A stretch of DNA of 64,000 bases from Pedobacter faecalis. GTDB lineage: Bacteria > Bacteroidota > Bacteroidia > Sphingobacteriales > Sphingobacteriaceae. The position numbers and the translations under genes are program-made. The stretch is from the NCBI RefSeq assembly GCF_030182585.1, contig NZ_JARXOW010000001.1, positions 310,001 through 374,000 on the forward strand, given 5' to 3'. Shown piece after piece: positions 16,247 to 25,700 of the stretch. The first letter of the stretch is position 1, and each line of letters opens with the position of its first letter. The notes beneath the pieces are model-generated. The model saw nothing but the letters and a program-made list of their open reading frames with translations, did not search any database and was not told the DNA's origin.

Positions 16247-16675
16247 TTTATTTTCAAAATGATCGGATACAAACCATCACAACATTCATTATCACACTTG
16301 CTTAATATCTGCCGCTGTATCACCCCGGTTTCTGATGACGTATTTCCGAGGGAAGGTATGCCGGCCCATAAACTCTTTAAAACGCAAAAAATCAGCATAC
16401 TCCATCGGCAATGTAAAGACTGGATGGAGAGAGCAAAGGAAGTGGTTATGCCGGGAAGTTAAGTTTGCCTCAATTTTTCAATGATTAGGTTAGGCATAGA
16501 TTTATGAGGAAGCTTGTTTCTTACTATCTGAATATTTAGAATATTCGCAATTGTTCAAGAATTTTGTAAATTCAACTGAATCGCAACTTATCGCTAGAAT
16601 GCGTTGAGTTGCTGCGAAAGCCATCAAGTTATTCTAACGGATCCTTTTAGATGTGCTAGAATAAATATAGAACCT
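16247..16675. other. Gap with no convincing gene
   Basis: About 430 bases hold no frame that can be supported. A 37-codon frame on the minus strand (16292-16405) has a non-random look (FMGRHTFPRKYVIRN), and could be a gene remnant, but matches no family I recognise. A palindrome GAATATT-TAG-AATATTC lies at 16540-16556, upstream of the lipoprotein gene. Confidence 0.4.
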
Positions 16676-18193
16676 ATGAAATTTATAAAATTCGATGTAC
16701 TTTGTCTAATCACCTTTCTCTTTTTATTTTCTTGTCGACAAGCTGAAGCGACTGTCATAGATACACCAGCAATAGTTTCAGGCACTGCGAAATTATCAGG
16801 AAGAATAATTACTCCCGAGGGAGCAATCAAAGATGGTACAAAAGTAAAAATTACCGTTCCCCATCAAGTCTCGGGCGAGTTTGTTAAATACGAGGCCGCA
16901 GTTGATCGGTCAGGGAATTTTTCGATTGATGCAGAAGTTGAGACAAGTGTTTCATATATCCATTTTTCTACAAGTCTGGATCCCTCAGCACCCCTTCTTC
17001 TCAAATTGAGGAGTGATACACTCACACATCTGGAGATTACTTACACCGAAAATTTGGATGTCTTAAGTGTCGGAGTTTCGCCAGAAATGAATTTGCAAGA
17101 CGTGAAGAGGGGCTTCGAGGTTATTAGGGACATGATTGAATATCCACCTCGTGGCATTCCGGAACCTTTGTATGATAAAAGCATAGATTATTTTTTGACA
17201 ACCTCTAAGTCTGAACTTTCGGAGAGATCAGAAGTTGTTAAAAATGATAAGTTGATATCAAAAGAATTGAAGCAAGTGTTGTATGATGACCTTCGGCTAT
17301 TATTTTATAGAGGTGCAGTTTTCAATTATGGCGCAGCCATGAAGGCTAACTACCGCAGGTCAGGTGGCGATACGAGTAAAGCCGTCGTTATACAGAAGAT
17401 CGACAGATCATACTATCGGTTCTTAAAGGATCTGGAGCTAAATAGCCCAGGATACCTGTATGCTTTTTCGTTCTGGGAATTCCAACGTGAGCTTCTTGAA
17501 AATGAGATATTATATATACCTCCAATAGGCGATAGCGACGTAGAGAGCTGGCTTTCAACGGTTAAAGGTGTGTTATCCGATCTGGTTGGTTTTGAGGGCG
17601 GGTTATATTATGATCTGCTTGCCGCAAACGCCTATGGCAAACAACTAACCGAAGGGCTAAAACCCTTCAACAAAAAGCAGGAAAAAAATATTCGAAATTA
17701 TTGGGGGGATGGAGAAATTGCTAAGATTCTATTTAGAAAAAATCAGAAAGTTGTCCAACTGGCTAAATTCAAGTCTCCTGTGGTTGTGAACGATGTCTCC
17801 AAAATGACGCCCGAGGAAGTCATCAATAATATCGTTGCTCAGCATGCAGATAAGGTCATTCTGATCGATCTTTGGGCAACCTGGTGTGGTCCCTGTCTGG
17901 AAGCAATGCAGCGCTTCAGACCGACAAAGGCTGAATTTTATGATAAAGACGTCGTATTTGTGTACCTGACAAACCCTTCTTCGCCAGTAAAGCTCTGGAA
18001 AGAGAAAATTGCGGGTATCGGCAGTGAACACTATTATTTAAGTAATGCTCAATGGCAATACATTATGAACCGTTACAAGTTTGACGCAATCCCTTCTTAT
18101 TTGTTATTTAATCGTGAAGGGAAACTTGTCCGTAAGTTTACCGCCTTTCCTGAAAATGAAGTTGTAAAGGATATGTTAATCAGCCTTTTATAG
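16676..18193 (+). CDS. Lipoprotein with C-terminal TlpA-like thioredoxin domain
   Basis: This encodes 505 residues from the ATG at 16676. The signal peptide ends in a lipobox-like FLFSC (about residue 18), so the protein is probably lipid-anchored in the periplasm or outer membrane. Residues about 40-110 form a beta-rich DUF4369-like region (SGRIITPEGAIKDG), the middle is helical, and a thioredoxin fold fills about 370-505 with the active site WATWCGPCLEAM and cis-Pro loop IPSYLLF. It would act as a thiol:disulfide reductase for extracytoplasmic proteins. It lies alone between the TA region and the tRNA fragment. Confidence 0.85.
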   Translation: MKFIKFDVLCLITFLFLFSCRQAEATVIDTPAIVSGTAKLSGRIITPEGAIKDGTKVKITVPHQVSGEFVKYEAAVDRSGNFSIDAEVETSVSYIHFSTSLDPSAPLLLKLRSDTLTHLEITYTENLDVLSVGVSPEMNLQDVKRGFEVIRDMIEYPPRGIPEPLYDKSIDYFLTTSKSELSERSEVVKNDKLISKELKQVLYDDLRLLFYRGAVFNYGAAMKANYRRSGGDTSKAVVIQKIDRSYYRFLKDLELNSPGYLYAFSFWEFQRELLENEILYIPPIGDSDVESWLSTVKGVLSDLVGFEGGLYYDLLAANAYGKQLTEGLKPFNKKQEKNIRNYWGDGEIAKILFRKNQKVVQLAKFKSPVVVNDVSKMTPEEVINNIVAQHADKVILIDLWATWCGPCLEAMQRFRPTKAEFYDKDVVFVYLTNPSSPVKLWKEKIAGIGSEHYYLSNAQWQYIMNRYKFDAIPSYLLFNREGKLVRKFTAFPENEVVKDMLISLL

Positions 18194-18310
18194 ACCGATA
18201 ATTAAATCGTAACGATGGTACTTTGTCTAGCCTCATTGTTTAGAGTTAGTTCGCATGGCCCGTTCAAACGGTGGACGAGCGACTACTTCTTTATACTCGG
18301 GCAGATATCA

Positions 18311-18338
18311 GATCCCGCTGGGATTCGAACCCAGGACC
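18311..18338 (-). repeat. Duplicated 3' end of tRNA-Lys (candidate att site)
   Basis: These 28 bases are identical to 34374-34401, covering the 3' acceptor strand and T arm of the tRNA-Lys gene, in the same orientation. The rest of a tRNA is absent here: sequence upstream of the T arm does not fold into D or anticodon arms. A direct copy of a tRNA 3' end 16 kb from the intact gene, on the side its 3' end points to, is how tRNA-targeting elements leave att sites. Confidence 0.75.
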
Positions 18339-18406
18339 CTTGGTGAAATTTTTAGAAGTGCTTAAGCAGATTGATTTAGATGTAACTGCTCGTTCGTGAA
18401 TACCCT

Positions 18407-19321
18407 TTAGTTAAAAGACCTCCTAAAATCCAAAGGCGACATATTCGTCTTCAGCTTAAATAGCTTACTAAACGAGGGCGGGTGTTCAAATCCTAGTTCG
18501 TAGGCGATCTCGCTTATCGATGCTTCCGTTGTCGATAGCTGTTCTTTCGCTTTTTCGATCAGGTGGTTATGGATGTGCTGTTGAGCGTTTTGCCCGGTAA
18601 GAGATCGCAGCATATCGCTTAAATAACTTGCGCTCACGTTTAATTGCGCGGAGAGGTATTGGACGGTCGGAAGTCCCTGGGTTTGTGTTTGGGGCGACTG
18701 AAAATAACCGCGCAAATTATCTTCTACTTTTTGAAGCAAATCGCTGCTTACGGTTTTTCGGGTAATGAATTGCCGGCTGTAGAACCGGTTGGCATAATTG
18801 AGCAGCAACTCAATCTGGGAAATCACCACATCCTGACTGAAATTATCGATTCTGCCTTCCAGTTCTTCTTCGATACTCTCGAAAACAGTAATAATTGTGG
18901 TTTTTTCCTTCTCAGACAAGTGCAATGCCTCATTGATGGAATAGGAAAAGAAGCCGTACGTTTTAATTTTCTTAGCGAGTTCATAACCCAGTAAGAAATC
19001 CGGGTGGAAAAGTAAGGTATAACCAGATTGATCGCTTAGTGGTTCGTGACCTCCTGTGATCTGATTTGGCGAAACGAAAAACATTCCTCCTTCTTCAAAG
19101 TCGTAATAGTGCTGGCCGTATTTGAACTTTCCCTGGAAGTTCATCTTATAGGATATCTTGTAGAAACTTAAGATGTGAGGAGTAGGGAGGTTCTTGAGCG
19201 GAATGGTTCCGTCGGCATTATTTATTAAAGTTACCAATGGGTGCATAGGTGCCGGCATGTCCAGCGCCTTATGCAACCTTGATAAGGAATTAAATCTGTG
19301 GTTAGACATTTCATCCTTCAT
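18407..19321 (-). CDS. AraC-family transcriptional regulator
   Basis: This encodes 304 residues. A cupin-like sensor half (HYYDFEEGGMFFVSPNQI near residue 75) is followed by an AraC DNA-binding domain at about residues 205-304, with the motifs LNVSASYLSDMLRSLTGQ and ISEIAYELGFEHPPSFSKLFK. It follows the alpha/beta hydrolase gene on the same strand with a 9-base gap, so the two are co-transcribed and the hydrolase is the likely regulated function. Such regulators usually bind a small aromatic or sugar-like ligand; none can be named. Confidence 0.87.
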   Translation of the reverse strand: MKDEMSNHRFNSLSRLHKALDMPAPMHPLVTLINNADGTIPLKNLPTPHILSFYKISYKMNFQGKFKYGQHYYDFEEGGMFFVSPNQITGGHEPLSDQSGYTLLFHPDFLLGYELAKKIKTYGFFSYSINEALHLSEKEKTTIITVFESIEEELEGRIDNFSQDVVISQIELLLNYANRFYSRQFITRKTVSSDLLQKVEDNLRGYFQSPQTQTQGLPTVQYLSAQLNVSASYLSDMLRSLTGQNAQQHIHNHLIEKAKEQLSTTEASISEIAYELGFEHPPSFSKLFKLKTNMSPLDFRRSFN

Positions 19322-19330
19322 ATTGTCTGT

Positions 19331-20260
19331 TTATGATTTGCTTTCAATACTGCCTAACGCACCTTCTACGCCATTAAGGCTTTTCTTTGCTTGTTCCCAA
19401 CTCCGATCGTTCGGATCGAAGTTACTTCGAATATACGCAAGAATGGTTTCGCATACAAAGGAAACACGCTCCGGATTTTCATCACTTGTCTCACGGGCAT
19501 CATAACCTGATATGCCACCAAAGATATGTTCTGCGCCAAAAACGGTCAGCAAGTCCTTAGGTCCGGGACTTTGATAATAGGCATCCGCACGCCAGTTGTC
19601 TACATCAGAGAACATGAGGTTTACGTCCTTGTCGCCATTCACAATAAGTGCGGGTAGAGTCATCGTACTGAAATCGCCTGCAGCCAGCACAGGATAGAGC
19701 CCTCTGGCAGCTCCGGTAAATCCTTCGGGTCCGCCAGGTGCGCCCATAATCACACGGGCCTTTAATCTTGGCTCTGCGGCATTCACTATTTTACCTGTTA
19801 CCGGATCAGTTACCTCCATACCGGCCAGCATAGAGACGGTCTGCCCGCCCATAGAATGGCCTACAACGGCAACGTTCGTCTTGTCCACTCTTCCGGTTAA
19901 CCCTGGTACCGTATCGATAATCTCATCCAGATGATCGAGAATAAAGCTGATGTCGGCCGGTCGCGAACTCCAGAACAATGGTGCTTCGGGAAGGGATGGA
20001 GAAAGCGCTAGCGCTTTAGAATTTTGATGGGTAGGCTGGATGACTACAAATCCTTCTGCGGCAAAATAATCTGCCATAGGGCCATAACCTTTGTACGAAG
20101 ACAGAAAGTTAGACGGGCCATGTCCGTGCGAAAGAAGAATAACGGGCAGGTTGTTTCCGTTCGCGGGAACAGAAACTTTCATTTCAAGGTCTACATGACG
20201 GCCGGCAACCGGTAACACAACCGGACTAAAGCTGATGATGGGTGTTTTTGACTGTTTCAT
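19331..20260 (-). CDS. Alpha/beta hydrolase (dienelactone/acetylhydrolase-like)
   Basis: The gene encodes 309 residues from the ATG at 20260. The fold is shown by the oxyanion segment LLSHGHGPSN, the nucleophile elbow VVGHSMGGQT (Ser near residue 138), the acid in LIVNGDKDVN and the histidine in FGAEHIFGG. No signal peptide is seen, so it is cytoplasmic. The large cap insertions resemble platelet-activating-factor acetylhydrolase or polyester hydrolase relatives; the substrate is open. It leads a two-gene unit with the AraC regulator. Confidence 0.85.
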   Translation of the reverse strand: MKQSKTPIISFSPVVLPVAGRHVDLEMKVSVPANGNNLPVILLSHGHGPSNFLSSYKGYGPMADYFAAEGFVVIQPTHQNSKALALSPSLPEAPLFWSSRPADISFILDHLDEIIDTVPGLTGRVDKTNVAVVGHSMGGQTVSMLAGMEVTDPVTGKIVNAAEPRLKARVIMGAPGGPEGFTGAARGLYPVLAAGDFSTMTLPALIVNGDKDVNLMFSDVDNWRADAYYQSPGPKDLLTVFGAEHIFGGISGYDARETSDENPERVSFVCETILAYIRSNFDPNDRSWEQAKKSLNGVEGALGSIESKS

Positions 20261-20655
20261 TTTTTTTAATTTTGATATAGTCAAAGATCATCAGGTCTAA
20301 GCTTCGCGGCATAGCCAAAACGGGGAATTGTATAGCCAAAGTCGGAGAGTCATAAAGTGGCCACCTCATTGCTATTGAGTAGAGAAAAAGCAGGTAATAA
20401 TTAGATAATAAATAGGGGGTTGGTATATCCTTGGTATATCGTTGGCATATGGTTGGTATATCCTTGCTATATCTATTTGATATAGCAAGGATAGATCAAT
20501 GATATCTTAACTATACACTAATTATCCAGTTATTATCTACTTATATTCTAATAACTACCTAATTATTAGTAACTAGGTAGCCAGGATGTAAAAGGATAGG
20601 TGCATTTGTTGCAGGATTAATATTTTTATAATATTGCGTGGCATTCCTTGATTAG
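20261..20655. other. 395-base intergenic region with repeats
   Basis: No gene is supported. Notable parts are the 11-bp tandem repeats and large inverted repeat (20420-20493), and a second inverted repeat with 7-bp arms, CTACCTA/TAGGTAG, at about 20555-20580. The region separates the divergent hydrolase and sigma-factor genes and is AT-rich. Confidence 0.6.
20420..20493. repeat. Five 11-bp tandem repeats running into a 15-bp inverted repeat
   Basis: Five near-identical units (TTGGTATATCC type) start at 20420, 20431, 20442, 20453 and 20464, a period of one DNA helical turn. The last unit becomes the left arm of a perfect inverted repeat: 20459-20473 pairs with 20479-20493 across TATTT. The in-phase spacing would place bound proteins on one DNA face. 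The block lies about 160 bases upstream of the ECF sigma gene. Confidence 0.7.
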
Positions 20656-21267
20656 ATGGGAACAACCTTAGTATACATGATCAGGAAACCCGTTATAGAG
20701 GAAAAAAATCTACTTGTAAGAGTTAGCGAGCGTGACGAGTCCGCTTTCAGAATTATTTTTGATGCCTATCACGCTCAGATTCTCACTTTCGCAAACAAGT
20801 ACCTCAAGTCGCGGCAACTGGCAGAGGAAGTGACCCAGGAGGTGTTCCTCAAGATTTGGAATCTTGGTGATAAACTGAACTCGGTTAATGATCTTGAAAA
20901 TTATCTGCTTACCATTACGCGGAATCGGACGTTCGATATACTGAGACAACTGAAACGGGAAGTGCGCTATGTCCAACCGATAGGGGAGGTGGATGATGTG
21001 CGGGAAAACATTACTGAAGAAAGTATTTTATTGAGCGATACCCGACAGTTGCTGGAAAGGGGCATAGCGTTGTTGCCACCTCAACAGAAGCAAGTATACA
21101 AGCTTTGTCATCAGCAGGGCTTAAAGTATGAGGAAGCAGCTAAAGAACTGGGAATTTCTCCTCAAACGGTACACCGCCACATGAAACTTGCCCTAAAATC
21201 GCTCCGATCTTTTATGGCTAAGCATACTGATTTATCTGTTTTACTGATTATTTTAAAATTATTTTAA
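20656..21267 (+). CDS. ECF RNA polymerase sigma factor (FecI/RpoE-like)
   Basis: The 203-residue product has sigma region 2 at about residues 25-95 (FDAYHAQILTFANKYL, EVTQEVFLKIW) and region 4 at about 140-195 (LPPQQKQVYKLCHQQGLKYEEAAKELGIS, then TVHRHMKLALKSL). An ATG seven codons in (20677) is an alternative start. It precedes a FecR anti-sigma gene by 99 bases and a SusC/SusD pair, the standard outer-membrane signalling unit in which substrate binding to SusC releases the sigma factor through FecR. Confidence 0.93.
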   Translation: MGTTLVYMIRKPVIEEKNLLVRVSERDESAFRIIFDAYHAQILTFANKYLKSRQLAEEVTQEVFLKIWNLGDKLNSVNDLENYLLTITRNRTFDILRQLKREVRYVQPIGEVDDVRENITEESILLSDTRQLLERGIALLPPQQKQVYKLCHQQGLKYEEAAKELGISPQTVHRHMKLALKSLRSFMAKHTDLSVLLIILKLF

Positions 21268-21366
21268 AATAATTGAGTGTGCATTGCCCTTGTGCACATT
21301 CTTTTTACGTCCATCTATTAAATAGCTTTGGCGATTTCGGGCAATTATTGACCCGCACAAACTGAA

Positions 21367-22572
21367 ATGGATCAAAAAAAAATAGAATATCTGCATAAGG
21401 CCTATCTGGAAAACAGCTTGGATCCGGTTGAAATGGCGGAATGGGATGCATTGTTAAAATCTGACCTGGCAGAACAGCCTGTTAAACTATTCATGGAGGA
21501 AACCTGGCGCTCCATTCTTCCTGAAGAACGCATGATGCTGAGTTCTGAGGAGTCTGGAAGGTTATACGACCGCATTATTTCGCAGGCACGTAAAAAGTCG
21601 GTCCGTTTATGGCCAAAAATTGCGGTGGCAGCAGCGGCAGTTGCGTCAATTACTTTAGGCGTTTGGTTTTATACCAGCGATTCCGGATTTCTGAAAAGCG
21701 AACGTGATGGAATGGCTTCCGCAAGCGATATTGCACCCGGAAAAAATAGGGCGACGCTGACTTTGGCTAACGGGCAGACCGTAGCTTTGAGTGATGGCAA
21801 GACTGGGGTGGTGGTCGACCATGGCCTTGTCCGGTACTCTTCCGGGACCCTGTCTTCAGGTTCGCTGAAGGGCGGTACGGACACGGCTGGTCGTGATGTG
21901 GTGCACGCACTAGCTGGCGTCGAAATGCTGAGTGTAGCGACGCCGCGCGGGGGGACATATCAGGTTGTTTTGGCCGATGGTACGCGTGTGTGGCTAAACG
22001 CTGCTTCGTCCCTGAAGTTTCCGTCGAAGTTTATGGCGGCGGAAAGACGTGTGCAAATTACCGGTGAGGCTTATTTTGAAGTCGCTTCGGCATCATTGCC
22101 GGGGCGCATGAAGAAACAACCTTTTATTGTAGAAAGTGCGGGTCAGGAGGTGACGGTGCTGGGTACGCATTTTAACATCAACAGTTATAGCGATGAGTCG
22201 GCCGTGAAGACGACTTTGATGGAGGGGTCTGTGCGGGTTAAATCGGGTACAAACGTTCAGACGATCAGGCCGGGTGAGCAGGTCGTCAATAACGGTGCTG
22301 ATCTAAAGGTCTTGAAAGTGAATACCGCGCTGGTTACAGACTGGAAGGAGGAAGCGTTTAACCTGGACGGGGCAGATTTCCGCGTGGCGATGCGTGAGAT
22401 AGCCAGGTGGTATGATATAGAGATCGTGTACGACGAGAGCGTTCCGCAAGATATTGAGGCCTGGGGCTGGATTTCCAGAAAAAGCAAGTTGTCGTCGGTG
22501 CTGAAACTGATTCAGAATTCGGGTCAGGTTAAATTCAGATTTGAGGGCAAAAAACTATATGTGTATAAATAA
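21367..22572 (+). CDS. FecR-family anti-sigma factor
   Basis: This 401-residue protein has an N-terminal cytoplasmic helical domain (residues 1-75, sigma binding), one membrane segment (about 79-97, IAVAAAAVASITLGVWF), a FecR periplasmic domain (about 190-310, VATPRGGTYQVVLADGTRVWLNA and GEAYFEVAS) and a C-terminal DUF4974-type domain (DGADFRVAMREIARWYDIEI). It should relay a signal from the STN domain of the SusC protein encoded 187 bases downstream to the ECF sigma factor. Confidence 0.94.
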   Translation: MDQKKIEYLHKAYLENSLDPVEMAEWDALLKSDLAEQPVKLFMEETWRSILPEERMMLSSEESGRLYDRIISQARKKSVRLWPKIAVAAAAVASITLGVWFYTSDSGFLKSERDGMASASDIAPGKNRATLTLANGQTVALSDGKTGVVVDHGLVRYSSGTLSSGSLKGGTDTAGRDVVHALAGVEMLSVATPRGGTYQVVLADGTRVWLNAASSLKFPSKFMAAERRVQITGEAYFEVASASLPGRMKKQPFIVESAGQEVTVLGTHFNINSYSDESAVKTTLMEGSVRVKSGTNVQTIRPGEQVVNNGADLKVLKVNTALVTDWKEEAFNLDGADFRVAMREIARWYDIEIVYDESVPQDIEAWGWISRKSKLSSVLKLIQNSGQVKFRFEGKKLYVYK

Positions 22573-22602
22573 CAGGGTGTTAACCATTAAAGCAAACAAA
22601 GA

Positions 22603-22662
22603 ATGAAGAAATTTTACTAGAACCAGCTTGAGAAAAGCAACCAGTTCTGAAAGAACTGGTTG
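22603..22662 (+). promoter_or_regulatory. SusC leader: five-codon frame and perfect hairpin
   Basis: A minimal frame, ATGAAGAAATTTTACTAG (22603-22620), is followed by a perfect hairpin: 22638-22647 pairs with 22653-22662 around TGAAA. The hairpin lies 98 bases before the SusC ATG. It could be an attenuator or mRNA-stability element. Whether the five codons are translated is unknown. Confidence 0.4.
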
Positions 22663-22759
22663 AGGTTTGGCCAAGAGCCAGCTATTAAACCAGAACTAAA
22701 CCGCAATATCCTGTTTCCTGGAAAGATGAAGGATGTTGCTTTAACCAAACGCTAAACAA

Positions 22760-25700
22760 ATGTATCAAATTATTAAGGAAATTGGTATGCCGGAGCGGCT
22801 GTACCATAAATTATGGCGTATCATGCGATTAACCACCGTTTTATTGATAGCCTGTCTGATGCAGGTCAGTGCATCAGGACTCGCACAGCGCATTACTTTA
22901 AACCAACGTAATGTCCCGTTAAGTACGGTACTCACAGAGATCCGCAAGCAAAGCGGTTATGATCTGTATTCAGACGGAAAAACGTTGCCTAAGAACCACA
23001 GGGTGACGGTTGTACTTAGCAATGCTTCTGTGGAGGAAGCCCTCAATGCAGCTTTGAAAGGATTGAACGTCGTTTATAAGATCGAAGGAAACACCATTGC
23101 GGTGCTTCAAAGGCCTTCTCCATCCATCCTGGACCGGGTAATTGCGAAATTTCAATCTATTCACGTTACGGGCAGGGTGGTAAATAGCGACGGCGAGGGT
23201 ATCCTCGGTGTAACGGTGAGTATAAAGGGTAAAAATTATTCGATCATTGCCGGGTACGATGGGAACTTTATGCTGGACGCAGATGAAAAGGACGTTTTGG
23301 TCCTTTCGTATGTTGGCTATAAAACAAAGGAGGTTCCGGTAAAAGAAAAGATGGGCAACATTGTGTTGGAAGCACTTGTTTCTCCGCTCGACGAGGTGCA
23401 TGTAATTGGTTACGGAACAGAGCGCCGACGGGTATCAATTGGCGCTGTTAATACCGTATCTGCAAAAGACATCGAAAACCAACCGGTGATGAACCCGCTG
23501 CAGGCTTTGCAGGGGCTGGTACCGGGCTTAAATATCAACTCAACATCTGGCGCGCCGGGAGCTGCCGTGAGGGTTCAGGTTAGGGGACAAAACTCGTTAT
23601 CGCAAAACAGCAATACCACATTAAAACCGTATGACCAGCCATTGTTCATCATTGATGGCGTGCCTGTAGCCGCCCAGAATACCAATATCAACTCTTTAGC
23701 GTCGCTGGGCGGGTATGATGGAACCATAAACGGCGTAGGAGGCTTTAGTCCGATTAACAGCCTTAACCCGGCAGATATAGAGAGCATTACTGTTCTGAAG
23801 GATGTTTCGTCGACCGCTATTTATGGTACACAAGGTGCAAATGGGGTTATATTGATTACCACTAAAAAAGGCAGGGCGGGGAAAACCAGGGTGCAGGCCA
23901 GCTTCAATTCTGGATTAAATACGGCCACGAGAAAGATCAAACTGCTGAACACGGAGCAATATTTAGCCTACAGGCGGGAAGCATTGGCAAACGATGGCAT
24001 TGATCTTTCTACAGCGGATCCTTTGTCTTACCCCGACCTGCTTCTTTTCGATCAGCAGAAAAACACAGACTGGTTTGAGAAATATCTGGGAGGTACCTCA
24101 CATAACAACGACGGGCATGTAAGTGTATCGGGCGGGGCCGACAGAATGAACTTTCTGATCTCAACGGGCTATACTAAAGCGGAATACAATATTCCGGGCG
24201 ACTTTGATGATAAGCGTTTAACCCTGCACTCGAACTTAAATTATAAATCTTCAGATGATCGCTTCTCGGTAGGCTTTGGCTTTGATTTCAGTCATGAAAA
24301 AAATAATACGGCGGCCTCTGCCAATATCCTGAACACCATCATGGCACCTCCCAATTTCCCGGATCTTGTGGACGCCAGTGGTAATCCGGTCTGGAATTAC
24401 AAGGGGTACAATACAGGTTCCTTTGCACAGTACGCCGCGAATTTAATGCAGCCTAGCGCACTGTCGGTACACAATATGAATACCTCGCTTTCGCTGGGCT
24501 ACCAGATAATCCCCGACCTAAAGTTTAATGTAAACCTGGGATACAACAGGCTTATGAGTGCCGAAGATCAGCGTAGGCCTGCAAGTACCATTAACCCGAG
24601 CAATTTCCCTGCTTCAAAAGCAACGTTTACAGACAATACGTTTGAAACCATAAACGTGGAGCCGCAACTTAACTATCAGCGGAATTTAGGACGAGGTGTA
24701 TTTACCGGTCTTTTGGGGGCAACGTATAAGCAGAATGATATTGAGAGAATTCAGCTCGAGGGAACAAACTATGCGAACGAGGCGCTGTTGGGTTCGATTG
24801 CGCAGGCGGGTACTATTCTGGGCACAGATTCCTATGATCCGTACAAATATATAGGTGTTTTTGCGCGACTTGGCTACGTATACGACCAGCGTTATATTGT
24901 TCAGGTTTCCGGCAGAAGAGACGGGTCAAGCAACTTTGGCCCTGGTCGGCAGTTTGGTAATTTCGGTTCTGTTGGTTTAGGCTGGATTTTCTCGGAAGAG
25001 CAGTTTTTTAAAGGTCCGCTTCAGTTCCTGTCGTACGGCAAATTATCAGCTAGCTATGGTACTGTTGGTACCGACTCAACCTTGCCATATGGCTATCAGC
25101 AATCTTTTTCCGGAAATACTCAGCCCAACTTTCAGGGGATAAAACCATTGTTTGTGGAAAACCTGTACAATCCGGATTATGGATGGGATACTAAGAAATC
25201 ATGGAACCTGGGCTTGGATCTTGGCTTTTTTAAAGACAAGGTGTTGTTGAATGCGAATTATTATCGCGACAGGATCGGTAACCAACTGGTAAATTATACT
25301 TTGCCTTCTCAAACCGGCTTCGGCTCGGTGCTGGCAAATTTCCCGGCCGAAGTTGAGAACAAGGGGCTGGAATTTAACCTGACTTCTAAGAATGTTAACG
25401 GTAAAAACTTTTCATGGAGTACAAACTTTAATATTTCTGCCAACCGTAATAAACTGATCTCGTTTCCTGGACTGGAAGAATCTTCCTATGCGCTTAGATA
25501 TTCCATAGGAGAATCTGTAAACATCGTTAGAGGCTATAAGCTCGCAGGTGTGAATCCGCAGACGGGTACTTTTGAGTTCTATAAGGCGGATGGTACATTA
25601 ACTTCATCTCCTGCATATGGAATACCTTCGCAGGGAGGCGACTTTCAGACCATTGCCAATCTTGACCCTAAGTATATTGGCGGACTTGGGAATACACTTT

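Noticed and set aside
16157..16462. A 101-codon plus-strand frame in the gap after the TA genes
   Set aside because: No signal, family or promoter; starts inside the opposite small coiled-coil gene.
20420..20474. Possible CRISPR array
   Set aside because: Units of 11 bp repeat head to tail with no spacers and no cas genes; these are simple tandem repeats.
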